37,045 bases of DNA from a virus: positions 1 to 37,045 of IMG/VR virus record IMGVR_UViG_3300008448_000276; one strand, given 5' to 3'. A program made the translations under genes and the position numbers. This document shows, piece after piece, positions 24,160 through 31,011 of this stretch. Under the pieces are notes generated by a model. The model was given only the letters and a program-made list of their open reading frames with translations. It was not told where the DNA came from and made no database searches. Every line of letters begins with the position of its first letter. The first letter of the stretch is position 1.

Positions 24160-24395
24160 CACCTGAAGATAAGTATGCTCTCAAAGAATTGCTCCGTGGT
24201 GTTGGTGTATTTGCTGGTGCCTCTGTTGTATTCATTATTATTCTGATTGTGCTTGCTCATTTTGCTTCAGGTGGTAAACCATTGGAACCATCCTTTGAGG
24301 TTGTTGATACATACAAAGGGTGTGATGTTGTGCGTTATGCTCCGCATCAAGTGGCAGAGTACAAGTATTTCCTCTATTGTGAGAAGAACCAATGA
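24156..24395 (+). CDS. Single-pass membrane protein
   Basis: A 79-residue protein with a clear transmembrane helix at about residues 15-38 (GVGVFAGASVVFIIILIVLA). The C-terminal 40 residues include two Cys (Cys55, Cys74), which would allow one disulfide if they face the periplasm. The N-terminus is charged. Function unknown; an envelope role in infection is possible. Confidence 0.68.
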   Translation: MTPEDKYALKELLRGVGVFAGASVVFIIILIVLAHFASGGKPLEPSFEVVDTYKGCDVVRYAPHQVAEYKYFLYCEKNQ

Positions 24396-24622
24396 CCAAA
24401 CATCCAACAAACGATTGGGAATGGGAAGATACTGCTGAAGAGGCTTTTGTTCAGTGGTTTAATGATGACTATGGGAGTCCTTATTCCCTTCGTTCAGAGT
24501 GGTTCTTTGGTGATTGTAAAGTACAAGACGAGAACACATTAAAAGATCTGATGTACAAGTGGCTTCACGCATCGTTTCTTTCGGGTTATAATACTGGGAG
24601 ATGTTCCAAGACCAATGAATGA
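24392..24622 (+). CDS. Hypothetical acidic, Trp-rich protein
   Basis: A 76-residue protein, MTKHPTNDWEWEDTAEEAFV, with many Trp, Asp and Glu. The opening NDWEWEDTAEE resembles the NEWSWEETAET start of the protein at 27846, so the two may be distantly related. ATGA overlap with the preceding gene. Function unknown. Confidence 0.62.
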   Translation: MTKHPTNDWEWEDTAEEAFVQWFNDDYGSPYSLRSEWFFGDCKVQDENTLKDLMYKWLHASFLSGYNTGRCSKTNE

Positions 24623-24797
24623 AGACATCCAAATGCCTAATGGAGACTTTCTAAAGAACTATCCAGATGTGACCCGTGTTGAAGTCATTACTGGTGAAGG
24701 ACGAGAGTTCGTTCGTTATGAATGTTCTAATGTTCAGGTAAGTCTTCAAGATGACGGACAAACACTTAAAGTATTTCTTTTTACGACTTATGACTGA
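24615..24797 (+). CDS. Hypothetical small beta-rich protein
   Basis: A 60-residue protein with regular strands (VTRVEVITGEGREFVRYECS, VQVSLQDDGQTLKVFLF). Overlaps the previous gene by eight bases and the next by eight. Function unknown. Confidence 0.6.
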   Translation: MNEDIQMPNGDFLKNYPDVTRVEVITGEGREFVRYECSNVQVSLQDDGQTLKVFLFTTYD

Positions 24798-25395
24798 CGA
24801 TATGCCCTGGGTTAACCTTACACAAGAAGAAGTAGAAGAACTCCGCAAACAAAAGCACGAACTCACTGAATACGGCAAACAGAGGTTGAGAGAACTTATG
24901 AATAAGGATAAGGACTTAATCTTCTATACAAACGGTAAAGAAACATCCCGTATGTCTTCTCCAACTCTTGAAAATCTTACTCTTGGAACCAAAGCACCAG
25001 AAACTAAACTTGAAATCAAAATGACTGAACCACTTCACGCAAAAGTATCCGAAGAAGATTATCAAAAAGTTCTGGAACTTATGAATAATCAAGAACCATA
25101 TCCTGATGCGATGTTTGAGGAAGCAGAACGTCGTGAGAAGAGTAATCGTATTCTTCAACGATATAATGACTTTCACAATCTTGAAACTTCTGGACTTCCT
25201 CACGGCACACCAATCACACCAGAGCATCAGCAGATTATTGCAATGGAAAGTATGATTGATGCTATTCGTTGTGAATATCTCAATCGGGAGTATAATCATA
25301 TTGCGATTGAAGATATTGAGAATTTGATTGAACGACTTCGTGAGCAAGCAAATGAGTTTCTTGAACGAGTGAGGAAGAACAATGAAACTGTGTAA
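24790..25395 (+). CDS. Protein with TacA/DUF1778-antitoxin-like segment
   Basis: A 201-residue, mostly helical protein. ATG 24790 is chosen because it overlaps the previous stop; an in-frame extension to 24751 lies inside the neighbour. Residues 85-113 read KVSEEDYQKVLELMNNQEPY followed by PDAMFEEAE, similar in layout to the C-terminal toxin-binding peptide of DUF1778/TacA antitoxins (VSEEAY..L...., Pro-rich, short helix). The same layout recurs at 25785-26132. No ribbon-helix-helix DNA-binding part is seen. A role in neutralising a GNAT toxin is speculative. Confidence 0.58.
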   Translation: MTDDMPWVNLTQEEVEELRKQKHELTEYGKQRLRELMNKDKDLIFYTNGKETSRMSSPTLENLTLGTKAPETKLEIKMTEPLHAKVSEEDYQKVLELMNNQEPYPDAMFEEAERREKSNRILQRYNDFHNLETSGLPHGTPITPEHQQIIAMESMIDAIRCEYLNREYNHIAIEDIENLIERLREQANEFLERVRKNNETV

Positions 25396-25597
25396 AGATT
25401 GCAAGTATTATCGTAAGGATTGGTTCTCTCATCTATTTGGAATGGGACACCGACATGATACTTGTGTATCACCAAATACTTCCACAAATCTTGTAACTGG
25501 TAATGAGAGCAGGTTCTGTGATATGCTCCGTGCTAAATGTTGGGAATCACTTGATTACTCTTGTGGTCCTGATGGTAAGTTCTGGGAAGCAAAATGA
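25382..25597 (+). CDS. Small cysteine-cluster protein
   Basis: A 71-residue protein beginning MKLCKDCKYYRKDWFSHLFG. Cys4, Cys7, Cys28, Cys46, Cys53 and Cys61 follow a C-x2-C ... C ... C ... C ... CG pattern seen in small phage proteins that probably bind zinc or an iron-sulfur cluster. The C-terminal GPDGKFWE is characteristic of that group. Overlaps the preceding gene by 14 bases. Confidence 0.64.
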   Translation: MKLCKDCKYYRKDWFSHLFGMGHRHDTCVSPNTSTNLVTGNESRFCDMLRAKCWESLDYSCGPDGKFWEAK

Positions 25598-25788
25598 CTA
25601 AACTAGTAAGGTGGGAAGAAAATCCTGACGAAATTGTCCTGGAAGAGGTGGAAATGTTTCACCTGGAAAGTATGAATGAACGGAGTCTGTGGGTGGGTAT
25701 TTACACACAAGAGAAGAAGATTTACCACTTGAATATTCACGCAGATGGTGATAAACTGAGATACTACTGGAGTGATGAAACGCTGTGA
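25594..25788 (+). CDS. Hypothetical small beta-rich protein
   Basis: A 64-residue protein with alternating strands (EIVLEEVEMFHLES, LWVGIYTQEKKIYHLNIHAD). Probably a compact beta-sheet. ATGA overlap before and a GTGA overlap after. Function unknown. Confidence 0.62.
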   Translation: MTKLVRWEENPDEIVLEEVEMFHLESMNERSLWVGIYTQEKKIYHLNIHADGDKLRYYWSDETL

Positions 25789-26132
25789 GATTTGAAGAAC
25801 CAACAAGATTAGAGCTTTTCCTTGACGGATTCCATGACATCTGTTATGCTTTGGAATGTTATAATGACGGACATAAATGGGGTTATGGTGAGTTTTGGGA
25901 GAGTTTGAGTATTGGTTGGTTTGAGGAATACATCTATCCTTATGATGACCCCTACAATATAACCATCAGTCCAGAACGAAGGTTGAGATTGGGACAAGAA
26001 CCAGAAAGGATTATTGTATCCGAAGAAGCATATGATGAACTTGTGCGACGAATCAATGAACCACCAGACCCTGCTGTTGTGGAAAGAATTAAAGAACTGA
26101 TGAATCGTAAAGCACCTTGGGACAATGACTGA
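25785..26132 (+). CDS. Protein with C-terminal TacA/DUF1778-antitoxin-like tail, GTG start
   Basis: A 115-residue protein starting with GTG in a GTGA overlap. Residues 1-60 are acidic and aromatic with no recognised fold. Residues 75-113 read RIIVSEEAYDELVRRINEPP, then DPAVVERIKEL and MNRKAPWD. This matches the C-terminal part of DUF1778 antitoxins, which ends in a helix, a PP-containing bend, a second helix and a terminal (K/R)-x-PW; that part blocks GNAT acetyltransferase toxins. The DNA-binding ribbon-helix-helix is absent. It could protect host translation from a TacT-type toxin; inference only. Confidence 0.6.
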   Translation: MRFEEPTRLELFLDGFHDICYALECYNDGHKWGYGEFWESLSIGWFEEYIYPYDDPYNITISPERRLRLGQEPERIIVSEEAYDELVRRINEPPDPAVVERIKELMNRKAPWDND

Positions 26133-26310
26133 AAAAGATAAGATATTTCGTAATGTTTGGCAATGTGCCTATCAACGTAGATACAATGCTATGTGCAAAG
26201 GGGATTGGGAACTGTATAGTCGTGAACACCAAACTTTGCTAATGTGTCTTAAAATAGCAAAGTGGACAACATTCGACACTGATAAACCACATTACTTAAA
26301 ATATGATTGA
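26125..26310 (+). CDS. Hypothetical small protein
   Basis: A 61-residue basic protein (FRNVWQCAYQRRYNAMCKGD) with two Cys and several Trp/Tyr, mostly helical. Overlaps the preceding gene by eight bases. Function unknown. Confidence 0.6.
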   Translation: MTEKDKIFRNVWQCAYQRRYNAMCKGDWELYSREHQTLLMCLKIAKWTTFDTDKPHYLKYD

Positions 26311-26482
26311 GATGAAAGTTAGCGAACACAACCTTACTGATTGGAACCTAAACGAAGAAGAACTCAATGCCCTTATTGCTCTATCAAAAGACAAAATGAA
26401 AGCATGTGAGGATAAAATGTGCGAACTCTTTTATGGAATGCTTGCTGGTAAACTGATTATTATGAAAAATGAGCGGTCTTGA
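26303..26482 (+). CDS. Hypothetical 59-residue helical protein
   Basis: Read directly: MIEMKVSEHNLTDWNLNEEE then a helix with two Cys (MKACEDKMCELFYGML). ATG 26303 overlaps the previous stop; ATG 26312, three codons later, is an equal alternative. It overlaps the next gene by 14 bases. Function unknown. Confidence 0.55.
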   Translation: MIEMKVSEHNLTDWNLNEEELNALIALSKDKMKACEDKMCELFYGMLAGKLIIMKNERS

Positions 26483-26666
26483 AGTATTCAAACAAACATC
26501 AGATGAACCTTACATTCGTCACGATTATAAGTTAATTTTTGAGGATGGTAAGCAAGTTGTCTTTGATAACTATGAAGATGTTCAACTTACTTGGTTTCAA
26601 CGTGGTGGAAATTTTTTGAGTCATGTTGAAGTATTAGACAAGATACAACAAAGGGGGTTTAAATGA
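26469..26666 (+). CDS. Hypothetical small beta-rich protein
   Basis: A 65-residue protein with strands YKLIFEDGKQVVFDNYEDVQ and a short C-terminal helix. The pattern resembles small KTSC-like or WYL-extension-like folds but no call is made. Dense overlaps with neighbours. Function unknown. Confidence 0.6.
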   Translation: MSGLEVFKQTSDEPYIRHDYKLIFEDGKQVVFDNYEDVQLTWFQRGGNFLSHVEVLDKIQQRGFK

Positions 26667-26857
26667 TATCAGTTTATGATTTGATGCACGACGAACGTCG
26701 TTATGGTTGGGTCGTAGATAAACGCTATGACTGGATTAATATGTTGAATAAAATGCAAAAAAATAATCCACAACGTTTCAAAGAGTTTCAATACTCTCAG
26801 GAGACAATTTATTACCACCTAGATAGAATACAACAAGAGCAAAACACTTACGACTAA
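26663..26857 (+). CDS. Hypothetical small protein
   Basis: A 64-residue helical protein rich in Asp, Tyr, Gln and Asn (MISVYDLMHDERRYGWVVDK). ATGA overlap upstream and one-base overlap downstream (TAATG). Function unknown. Confidence 0.62.
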   Translation: MISVYDLMHDERRYGWVVDKRYDWINMLNKMQKNNPQRFKEFQYSQETIYYHLDRIQQEQNTYD

Positions 26858-27330
26858 TGAGTGAAGTAATTTTTAAAAAGCATAGGGTCTTCCGTGAAAC
26901 AGAAGCAGTTGTCTTTTATGATATTTCTGTAGAGAACTCTAACGCACAAGACCTAGTATGTCATACTGGTCCTGCTATTTCCCCTCCCGATGATATTGTA
27001 GGAGCAAAACAGTTTTATATTCACTATCATCAGATAGACCACAACCGTGTGCTGTCTGGTATTCGTACATTCGAACTGGTGAATCCAGAGTGGCGTTATC
27101 CTTACCATATTGTTCACCTAAACCGTTCTTCTGGTGCTCTTGTCATTCCTAAAATGACCTTCCATCGTTCTTATTCTGGTGAGGATGGTTCGATTGTCAT
27201 TAACCAGGCAATTCGTGACGAAGAGTTTAATCCTGAGACAGAGTTTGTTCCTGTATCAGCAGCAAAAAACCCAGACCTTTATCATATCCTTGCTCACGAA
27301 AAACCAGTTATTCATACCCTAGGAGAGTAA
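26857..27330 (+). CDS. Conserved hypothetical beta-rich protein
   Basis: A 157-residue protein with many strands and His residues (FYIHYHQIDHNRVLSGIRTF; YPYHIVHLNRSSGALVIPKM). The even spacing of strands suggests a beta-sandwich. His residues are plentiful but no HxD...H or HExxH motif stands out. Start overlaps the previous stop by one base. Function unknown. Confidence 0.66.
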   Translation: MSEVIFKKHRVFRETEAVVFYDISVENSNAQDLVCHTGPAISPPDDIVGAKQFYIHYHQIDHNRVLSGIRTFELVNPEWRYPYHIVHLNRSSGALVIPKMTFHRSYSGEDGSIVINQAIRDEEFNPETEFVPVSAAKNPDLYHILAHEKPVIHTLGE

Positions 27331-27331
27331 T

Positions 27332-27493
27332 ATGAATTTTCGCCAAGACCAGTGGAAACTTATTTTTACCGCAGTTCGCCGTTATCAAATTGAGAGGTGT
27401 ATTAATGATAGTGCAGAATATTGGGAGTGTAGCGCGATTCTTGATGAGCTTTTCGATGAAGTCTACACCCAAAACAGAGAACAACCCACCTGA
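27332..27493 (+). CDS. Hypothetical 53-residue protein, paralogue of the next gene
   Basis: Read directly as MNFRQDQWKLIFTAVRRYQI followed by ERCINDSAEYWECSAILDEL. AGGAGAG upstream supports the start. It shares the pattern F....(W/L).L...AV.R.Q ... AIL..L with the protein at 27501-27671, so the two look like a tandem duplication. Small helical phage proteins with this layout are common, of unknown function. Confidence 0.62.
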   Translation: MNFRQDQWKLIFTAVRRYQIERCINDSAEYWECSAILDELFDEVYTQNREQPT

Positions 27494-27500
27494 ACCTACT

Positions 27501-27671
27501 ATGCCTGAGCAACCATTTACCAACGAAGAATTGGAACTGATGATTGATGCTGTCTGGCGTCGTCAGAGATGTTTTATCGCAGGGGATAGACGTTTTAGGG
27601 AATATGGTGCTATACTGGAGAAGTTGAGGGGCACGCTCCCTTATCGTTTCGTAATTGATGAGTTTAGGTGA
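27501..27671 (+). CDS. Hypothetical 56-residue protein, paralogue of the preceding gene
   Basis: MPEQPFTNEELELMIDAVWR, a basic segment (RQRCFIAGDRRFREYG), then AILEKL. ATG 27501 is used because it follows the previous stop by seven bases; the in-frame extension to 27390 lies wholly inside the neighbour. Its stop overlaps the next start (TGATG). Function unknown. Confidence 0.6.
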   Translation: MPEQPFTNEELELMIDAVWRRQRCFIAGDRRFREYGAILEKLRGTLPYRFVIDEFR

Positions 27672-27844
27672 TGGACTACACAGAAGAATTTCCATTCGAT
27701 CAGTTTCCCTGGAAACTTGTATATAAGGATGGAAATGAAACACGGAAATGTTATTTTCAAACTGAAGACCATCGTAAAAAACACGTTGAACGCTACAATT
27801 TGAAAAAGAAAGATATTAAACTAAGTTATAAATTTGAGGACTAA
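27671..27844 (+). CDS. Hypothetical 57-residue basic protein
   Basis: Read directly: MDYTEEFPFDQFPWKLVYKD, then Lys/Arg/His-rich (RKKHVERYNLKKKDIKLSYK). An acidic start and strongly basic end. The FPWKLVYKDG strand resembles HDYKLIFEDG in the 26469 protein. Function unknown. Confidence 0.6.
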   Translation: MDYTEEFPFDQFPWKLVYKDGNETRKCYFQTEDHRKKHVERYNLKKKDIKLSYKFED

Positions 27845-27845
27845 A

Positions 27846-28037
27846 ATGACGACACGCACTTTTACTGATAAAAATAAAAATGAATGGAGTTGGGAGGAGA
27901 CTGCAGAAACCATTGCAGCACTCAAGCAACTTCATAAAGAAACTGTTGTTATTACCGATTTGAGAAAACCTCATGATTATCAAGGTCCTCTGTATGCACC
28001 CCATCCCGATTTGAAGAATGGAAAAGAAACTGATTGA
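27846..28037 (+). CDS. Hypothetical small protein
   Basis: A 63-residue protein, MTTRTFTDKNKNEWSWEETA, helical then Pro/Asp-rich. GAGGA six bases upstream fixes ATG 27846 over the in-frame TTG at 27834. NEWSWEETAET echoes the 24392 protein. Function unknown. Confidence 0.6.
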   Translation: MTTRTFTDKNKNEWSWEETAETIAALKQLHKETVVITDLRKPHDYQGPLYAPHPDLKNGKETD

Positions 28038-28224
28038 TGATTGCTTTTACGTTGAACAAAAAAAACATGGACTCTGGGATTCAACAGATCTTGAAGGAAA
28101 AGGATTGGTCACGGCTCTCACTGAAGAGTCATGTATATCAGGAACCCGTTTTTATCTTAAAGGACGGCAGGAAGGTTGGGCTGAGACCAAAACATATGAT
28201 GGTAAAGTAGGTGGAAAACTCTGA
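28018..28224 (+). CDS. Hypothetical small beta-rich protein
   Basis: A 68-residue protein with alternating strands (CFYVEQKKHGLWDSTDLEGK; GTRFYLKGRQEGWAETKTYD). Overlaps both neighbours (20 and 14 bases). Function unknown. Confidence 0.6.
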   Translation: MEKKLIDDCFYVEQKKHGLWDSTDLEGKGLVTALTEESCISGTRFYLKGRQEGWAETKTYDGKVGGKL

Positions 28225-28375
28225 TTATCCGTATCATGAGTTAGATCCTACTACTCCTTGGTATGAGTGGTTGATGTACTGTGAAATATGTCATCAACTC
28301 AATGTTCCTGGTCAACCAAGGTGGCAAAGATATGCTGCTTATCGCAATTACTTGAAAGAAGTTGGGGTATTATGA
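28211..28375 (+). CDS. Hypothetical 54-residue protein, GTG start
   Basis: Read directly: GTG start, MENSDYPYHELDPTTPWYEW, then MYCEICHQLNVPGQPRWQRY and a short helix. CEIC with a following His could bind a metal with partners elsewhere. The frame is open for 54 codons, fills the space between its neighbours and ends in an overlap with the next ATG. No strong Shine-Dalgarno. Function unknown. Confidence 0.55.
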   Translation: MENSDYPYHELDPTTPWYEWLMYCEICHQLNVPGQPRWQRYAAYRNYLKEVGVL

Positions 28376-28593
28376 CTAAACAAGATCCTTATTGGTTTTT
28401 TAAGAAGTGGGGGTTTCCAGAGACTCTTCCAATGGATGATATTTACGAAAGACTTACCTATTTGGAAGATCGTGTTAAAGTGTTAGAAGAAGAAAACATT
28501 GGGATGACGAATGCTCTCTATGAACTTGAGAATTCTCTTGACGCTCGCATAGATATTATTGCCGAGCGTTGTGGAATTAGATACGATGTATGA
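28372..28593 (+). CDS. Hypothetical coiled-coil protein
   Basis: A 73-residue protein, MTKQDPYWFFKKWGFPETLP, then a long heptad-patterned helix (YERLTYLEDRVKVLEEENIG and on). ATG 28372 overlaps the previous stop (ATGA); an in-frame extension to 28288 is not supported. A short coiled-coil oligomer is likely. Function unknown. Confidence 0.62.
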   Translation: MTKQDPYWFFKKWGFPETLPMDDIYERLTYLEDRVKVLEEENIGMTNALYELENSLDARIDIIAERCGIRYDV

Positions 28594-28762
28594 AGAATTA
28601 GATGCTTTCGAAAAAGCACTTGCACATTTTGGAACCCGAGTAGATATTATCATTGCTCTTGAAATGGGTGGTAAAATAGATTCACAGTCTGCATATAAAG
28701 AAATTAAGGCAGAGTTGAAAGAACTTAAGAAAGCAAAAAAAATGTACGCTAAGGAACGGTAA
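28586..28762 (+). CDS. Hypothetical small helical protein
   Basis: A 58-residue protein, MYEELDAFEKALAHFGTRVD, ending in a Lys-rich helix (ELKELKKAKKMYAKER). Overlaps the previous gene by eight bases. GTG at 28571 is an alternative start. Function unknown. Confidence 0.57.
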   Translation: MYEELDAFEKALAHFGTRVDIIIALEMGGKIDSQSAYKEIKAELKELKKAKKMYAKER

Positions 28763-28763
28763 A

Positions 28764-29366
28764 GTGGATATTTTAATTAAAGATAATTATTTTGAGAATC
28801 CAGATTATATGAGAGAATTGGGTTTATCTAATTCCACATATAGAATTAATAATGATTTACATGGTCCAGGAGGATGGAAAGGTAAAAGGACAAAACCTTT
28901 CCGACTGGAAAATAGTACCTGTATATGTTGCGATCAATTGGTTGTACATGAGTCAAGTGTTAAAAAATTTATATCTAAGCAATCCAAAGAAATTTTAGAT
29001 CTTTGTACAAATTACTATAATCTCGATGATGATCTTTTGATAACTTCATATTTTCATATAACAACAAGAGAAACAGAAAATTCTTTGATGAATTTTTCAA
29101 GAGATAAATTTCACCTTGATAATGATAGCATTGTTGCTGGGGTTGTATACTTAACTCCTGATGCTCCCTCTACAGCAGGAACTTCAATTCTAGATGCAAA
29201 TAAAAATCAATTCGTAAATGTGGAAAATAAGTACAATCGTCTTATAGCTTACGAAGCCTCCGTAATTCATGGAATTTCTGAATTATTTGGGAACTCTGAT
29301 GATACTGGAAGATTAACATTCACATTTTTTATTCATGATATAGAATCCACTGCTACTCATAATTAA
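28764..29366 (+). CDS. Putative 2OG/Fe(II) oxygenase
   Basis: A 200-residue protein with a full facial triad: His117-Leu-Asp119 (DKFHLDND) and His169 (YEASVIHGIS), with Arg183 (DTGRLTFTFFI) placed to hold 2-oxoglutarate. Strands AGVVYLTPDAP and TAGTSILDA complete a double-stranded beta-helix. This layout fits the DUF6445-like phage oxygenases; the substrate is unknown. GTG start one base after the preceding stop. It looks more AT-rich than the small genes on both sides and resembles the oxygenase genes at 16491 and 17045, hinting at separate origin. Confidence 0.65.
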   Translation: MDILIKDNYFENPDYMRELGLSNSTYRINNDLHGPGGWKGKRTKPFRLENSTCICCDQLVVHESSVKKFISKQSKEILDLCTNYYNLDDDLLITSYFHITTRETENSLMNFSRDKFHLDNDSIVAGVVYLTPDAPSTAGTSILDANKNQFVNVENKYNRLIAYEASVIHGISELFGNSDDTGRLTFTFFIHDIESTATHN

Positions 29367-29367
29367 A

Positions 29368-29535
29368 ATGCAAGACTCACTTAAAATTACACAAAATGAA
29401 GATGGTTCTTTCACAATGGACTGGGACCCACAAGACCCAAACTGGAAGTGGTTAAATGGGTTGACACAGAAGGAGATTCAGGTTATTATGGAGCAAGCGA
29501 TCAAAGACTTCCTCGATGACCTCCAATCCAAATAG
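29368..29535 (+). CDS. Conserved 55-residue cyanophage-type protein
   Basis: Read directly: MQDSLKITQNEDGSFTMDWD, then DPQDPNWKWLNGLT and an amphipathic helix. The strand-turn-strand start (ITQNEDGSFTMDW) and Trp-rich middle are distinctive. Overlaps the next gene by 20 bases. Function unknown. Confidence 0.65.
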   Translation: MQDSLKITQNEDGSFTMDWDPQDPNWKWLNGLTQKEIQVIMEQAIKDFLDDLQSK

Positions 29536-30205
29536 TCCTGACTTTAATTATAAAAAGTATTCACTCGAAAAGTTGCAGGAGTGGGTGCATGATGCATTGA
29601 GTTGTGGTGAGGCATCACCTCACGAAATCTATTCTGCAATTCGTGAAGCAGTGCGTGAAGACTATTACTATTATAAAGACCATTGTAGTCGTGCTTATGG
29701 ATTACTTGAACTTTTGAGTGGTCATCGTCCTGTTGCAGATAACTCTACGTTTGTTTGTGATAAAGATGATAAGTCCCCAGAGTGTCAAAGTGCTTGGAAT
29801 GACTTCTGGGAAGAAAATTACTATCCAGAAGAATATAAACAATATACCGAAGAAGAAATGAATGCAATGTGCGATAAAGCAGCATCGGAGCAAGAAAAAG
29901 AAAAGTGCCGTGAATATAATTTGCGTGAGGCAGAGTATTATGATAAACGTGCTAAACTTGATGCAGACTATGCGGCAATCAAGGCAGCAGGCGGATATGA
30001 ATGGACTCCTCTTCCAGAAACTAAAAAAGATAAACCAAAAAAGTGGGTTCTTCTTGTTGAAGAAGTTAGAGATGAGGACACTGATAAAGATGAATGCTGT
30101 GTAACATTCCCTGATGATCTTCTGGAAGCAGTAAATCTAAAAGAAGGTGATGAAATTGAGTGGGTTGATAAAGGTGATGGATCTTATTTGCTGAAGAAAG
30201 TATAA
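29516..30205 (+). CDS. Helical protein with C-terminal AbrB/SpoVT-like domain
   Basis: A 229-residue protein. Residues 1-160 are helical, acidic and contain four Cys. Residues 176-229 read KKWVLLVEEVRDEDTDKDEC then CVTFPDDLLEAVNLKEGDEI and EWVDKGDGSYLLKKV. This is the swapped-hairpin AbrB/MazE pattern (strand, VxFPxxLLxAxxLKEGDEIxW, strand LxK), a DNA-binding dimer in transition regulators and antitoxins. The long N-terminal fusion is unusual for antitoxins, so a regulator is equally possible. Confidence 0.66.
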   Translation: MTSNPNSPDFNYKKYSLEKLQEWVHDALSCGEASPHEIYSAIREAVREDYYYYKDHCSRAYGLLELLSGHRPVADNSTFVCDKDDKSPECQSAWNDFWEENYYPEEYKQYTEEEMNAMCDKAASEQEKEKCREYNLREAEYYDKRAKLDADYAAIKAAGGYEWTPLPETKKDKPKKWVLLVEEVRDEDTDKDECCVTFPDDLLEAVNLKEGDEIEWVDKGDGSYLLKKV

Positions 30206-30441
30206 TGTATACGATTCAACTTCTTGCCCCGTTTGTTGCTGGTCTTTGTTTTGAAAACTTTATGACAAAACAAGGAGAACTTTGTAATATTAGACAACCT
30301 CCCGATGTTGTGCTAAAATATGACAAACAAAACCCCAAAGATGCTTGTTATAAAGACGGTATCTATTATCCCCGTTGTAAAGATTTAGATAATCCAGATA
30401 TTCTTTATTATCATAATTTGTTTAAAAGTGAGGTTAAGTAA
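30205..30441 (+). CDS. Hypothetical small protein, hydrophobic N-terminus
   Basis: A 78-residue protein starting MYTIQLLAPFVAGLCFENFM, a mildly hydrophobic stretch that could be a weak signal or membrane anchor, followed by four Cys and many Tyr/Asp/Lys. TAATG overlaps on both sides. Function unknown. Confidence 0.6.
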   Translation: MYTIQLLAPFVAGLCFENFMTKQGELCNIRQPPDVVLKYDKQNPKDACYKDGIYYPRCKDLDNPDILYYHNLFKSEVK

Positions 30442-30671
30442 TGGCACTATCACAATCTGTTGAAGAATCACTGAAAGAAGCAGAAGGATCTCTTCGTAAT
30501 GCTTTATCCTACGCAGCACGTCAAGAACGTCCTATGGTATGTTCAGTAATAGCAGACCTTATTCATCGCATTGAAACACTTCAAACGACTGATAATCTTC
30601 TTGATAAATTAGAAAACCGTAAACCAGGAGACTCTGGTTTCTTTGGAACATTTTTTGGAAAAGATGACTGA
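30441..30671 (+). CDS. Conserved small helical protein
   Basis: A 76-residue protein (MALSQSVEESLKEAEGSLRN) predicted all-helical, ending GFFGTFFGKDD. The last Gly/Phe segment is distinctive. It overlaps the previous gene by one base and the next by eight. Function unknown. Confidence 0.65.
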   Translation: MALSQSVEESLKEAEGSLRNALSYAARQERPMVCSVIADLIHRIETLQTTDNLLDKLENRKPGDSGFFGTFFGKDD

Positions 30672-31011
30672 AAAGAAAAACTCTTGGCAAGAATGGTGGG
30701 ATTCTGATGCTTGTAAGAAACTTCAGAAAGAATCTGAAGAGGCAAAACAACGAGCAGTGGGAAAGTATTTTATGCTTTCTGAAGAAGACAAACTTGATAT
30801 GCTCCAAGCAATTTGTTATATTATGTGTAAGGCAGAGAGTGAGGGAACCAGTCATCGTGGTCTCCAAGATGCTCTGGGTGTCTATCCTGCTGGTTTCTGG
30901 GTAAGTGAACTGATGGATGTTCATAATGCTCTTTGGTCTTATTATCACGATAAGAAAAAAGAAAAGGAATTGCAGGATGATCTTGATGCCCTAGATAATT
31001 TTATTAAGTAA
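30664..31011 (+). CDS. Conserved hypothetical helical protein
   Basis: A 115-residue protein, MTEKKNSWQEWWDSDACKKL, helical throughout, with two Cys near residue 60 (CYIMC) and a Lys/Glu-rich C-terminus. ATG 30664 overlaps the previous stop; the in-frame TTG at 30643 is rejected. It closes the dense small-gene run. Function unknown. Confidence 0.63.
   Translation: MTEKKNSWQEWWDSDACKKLQKESEEAKQRAVGKYFMLSEEDKLDMLQAICYIMCKAESEGTSHRGLQDALGVYPAGFWVSELMDVHNALWSYYHDKKKEKELQDDLDALDNFIK

Noticed and set aside
24916-25404. Open reading frame of 162 codons on the - strand
   Set aside because: Mirror of the 24790 gene, with Phe/Ile-rich low-quality protein and no start signal.
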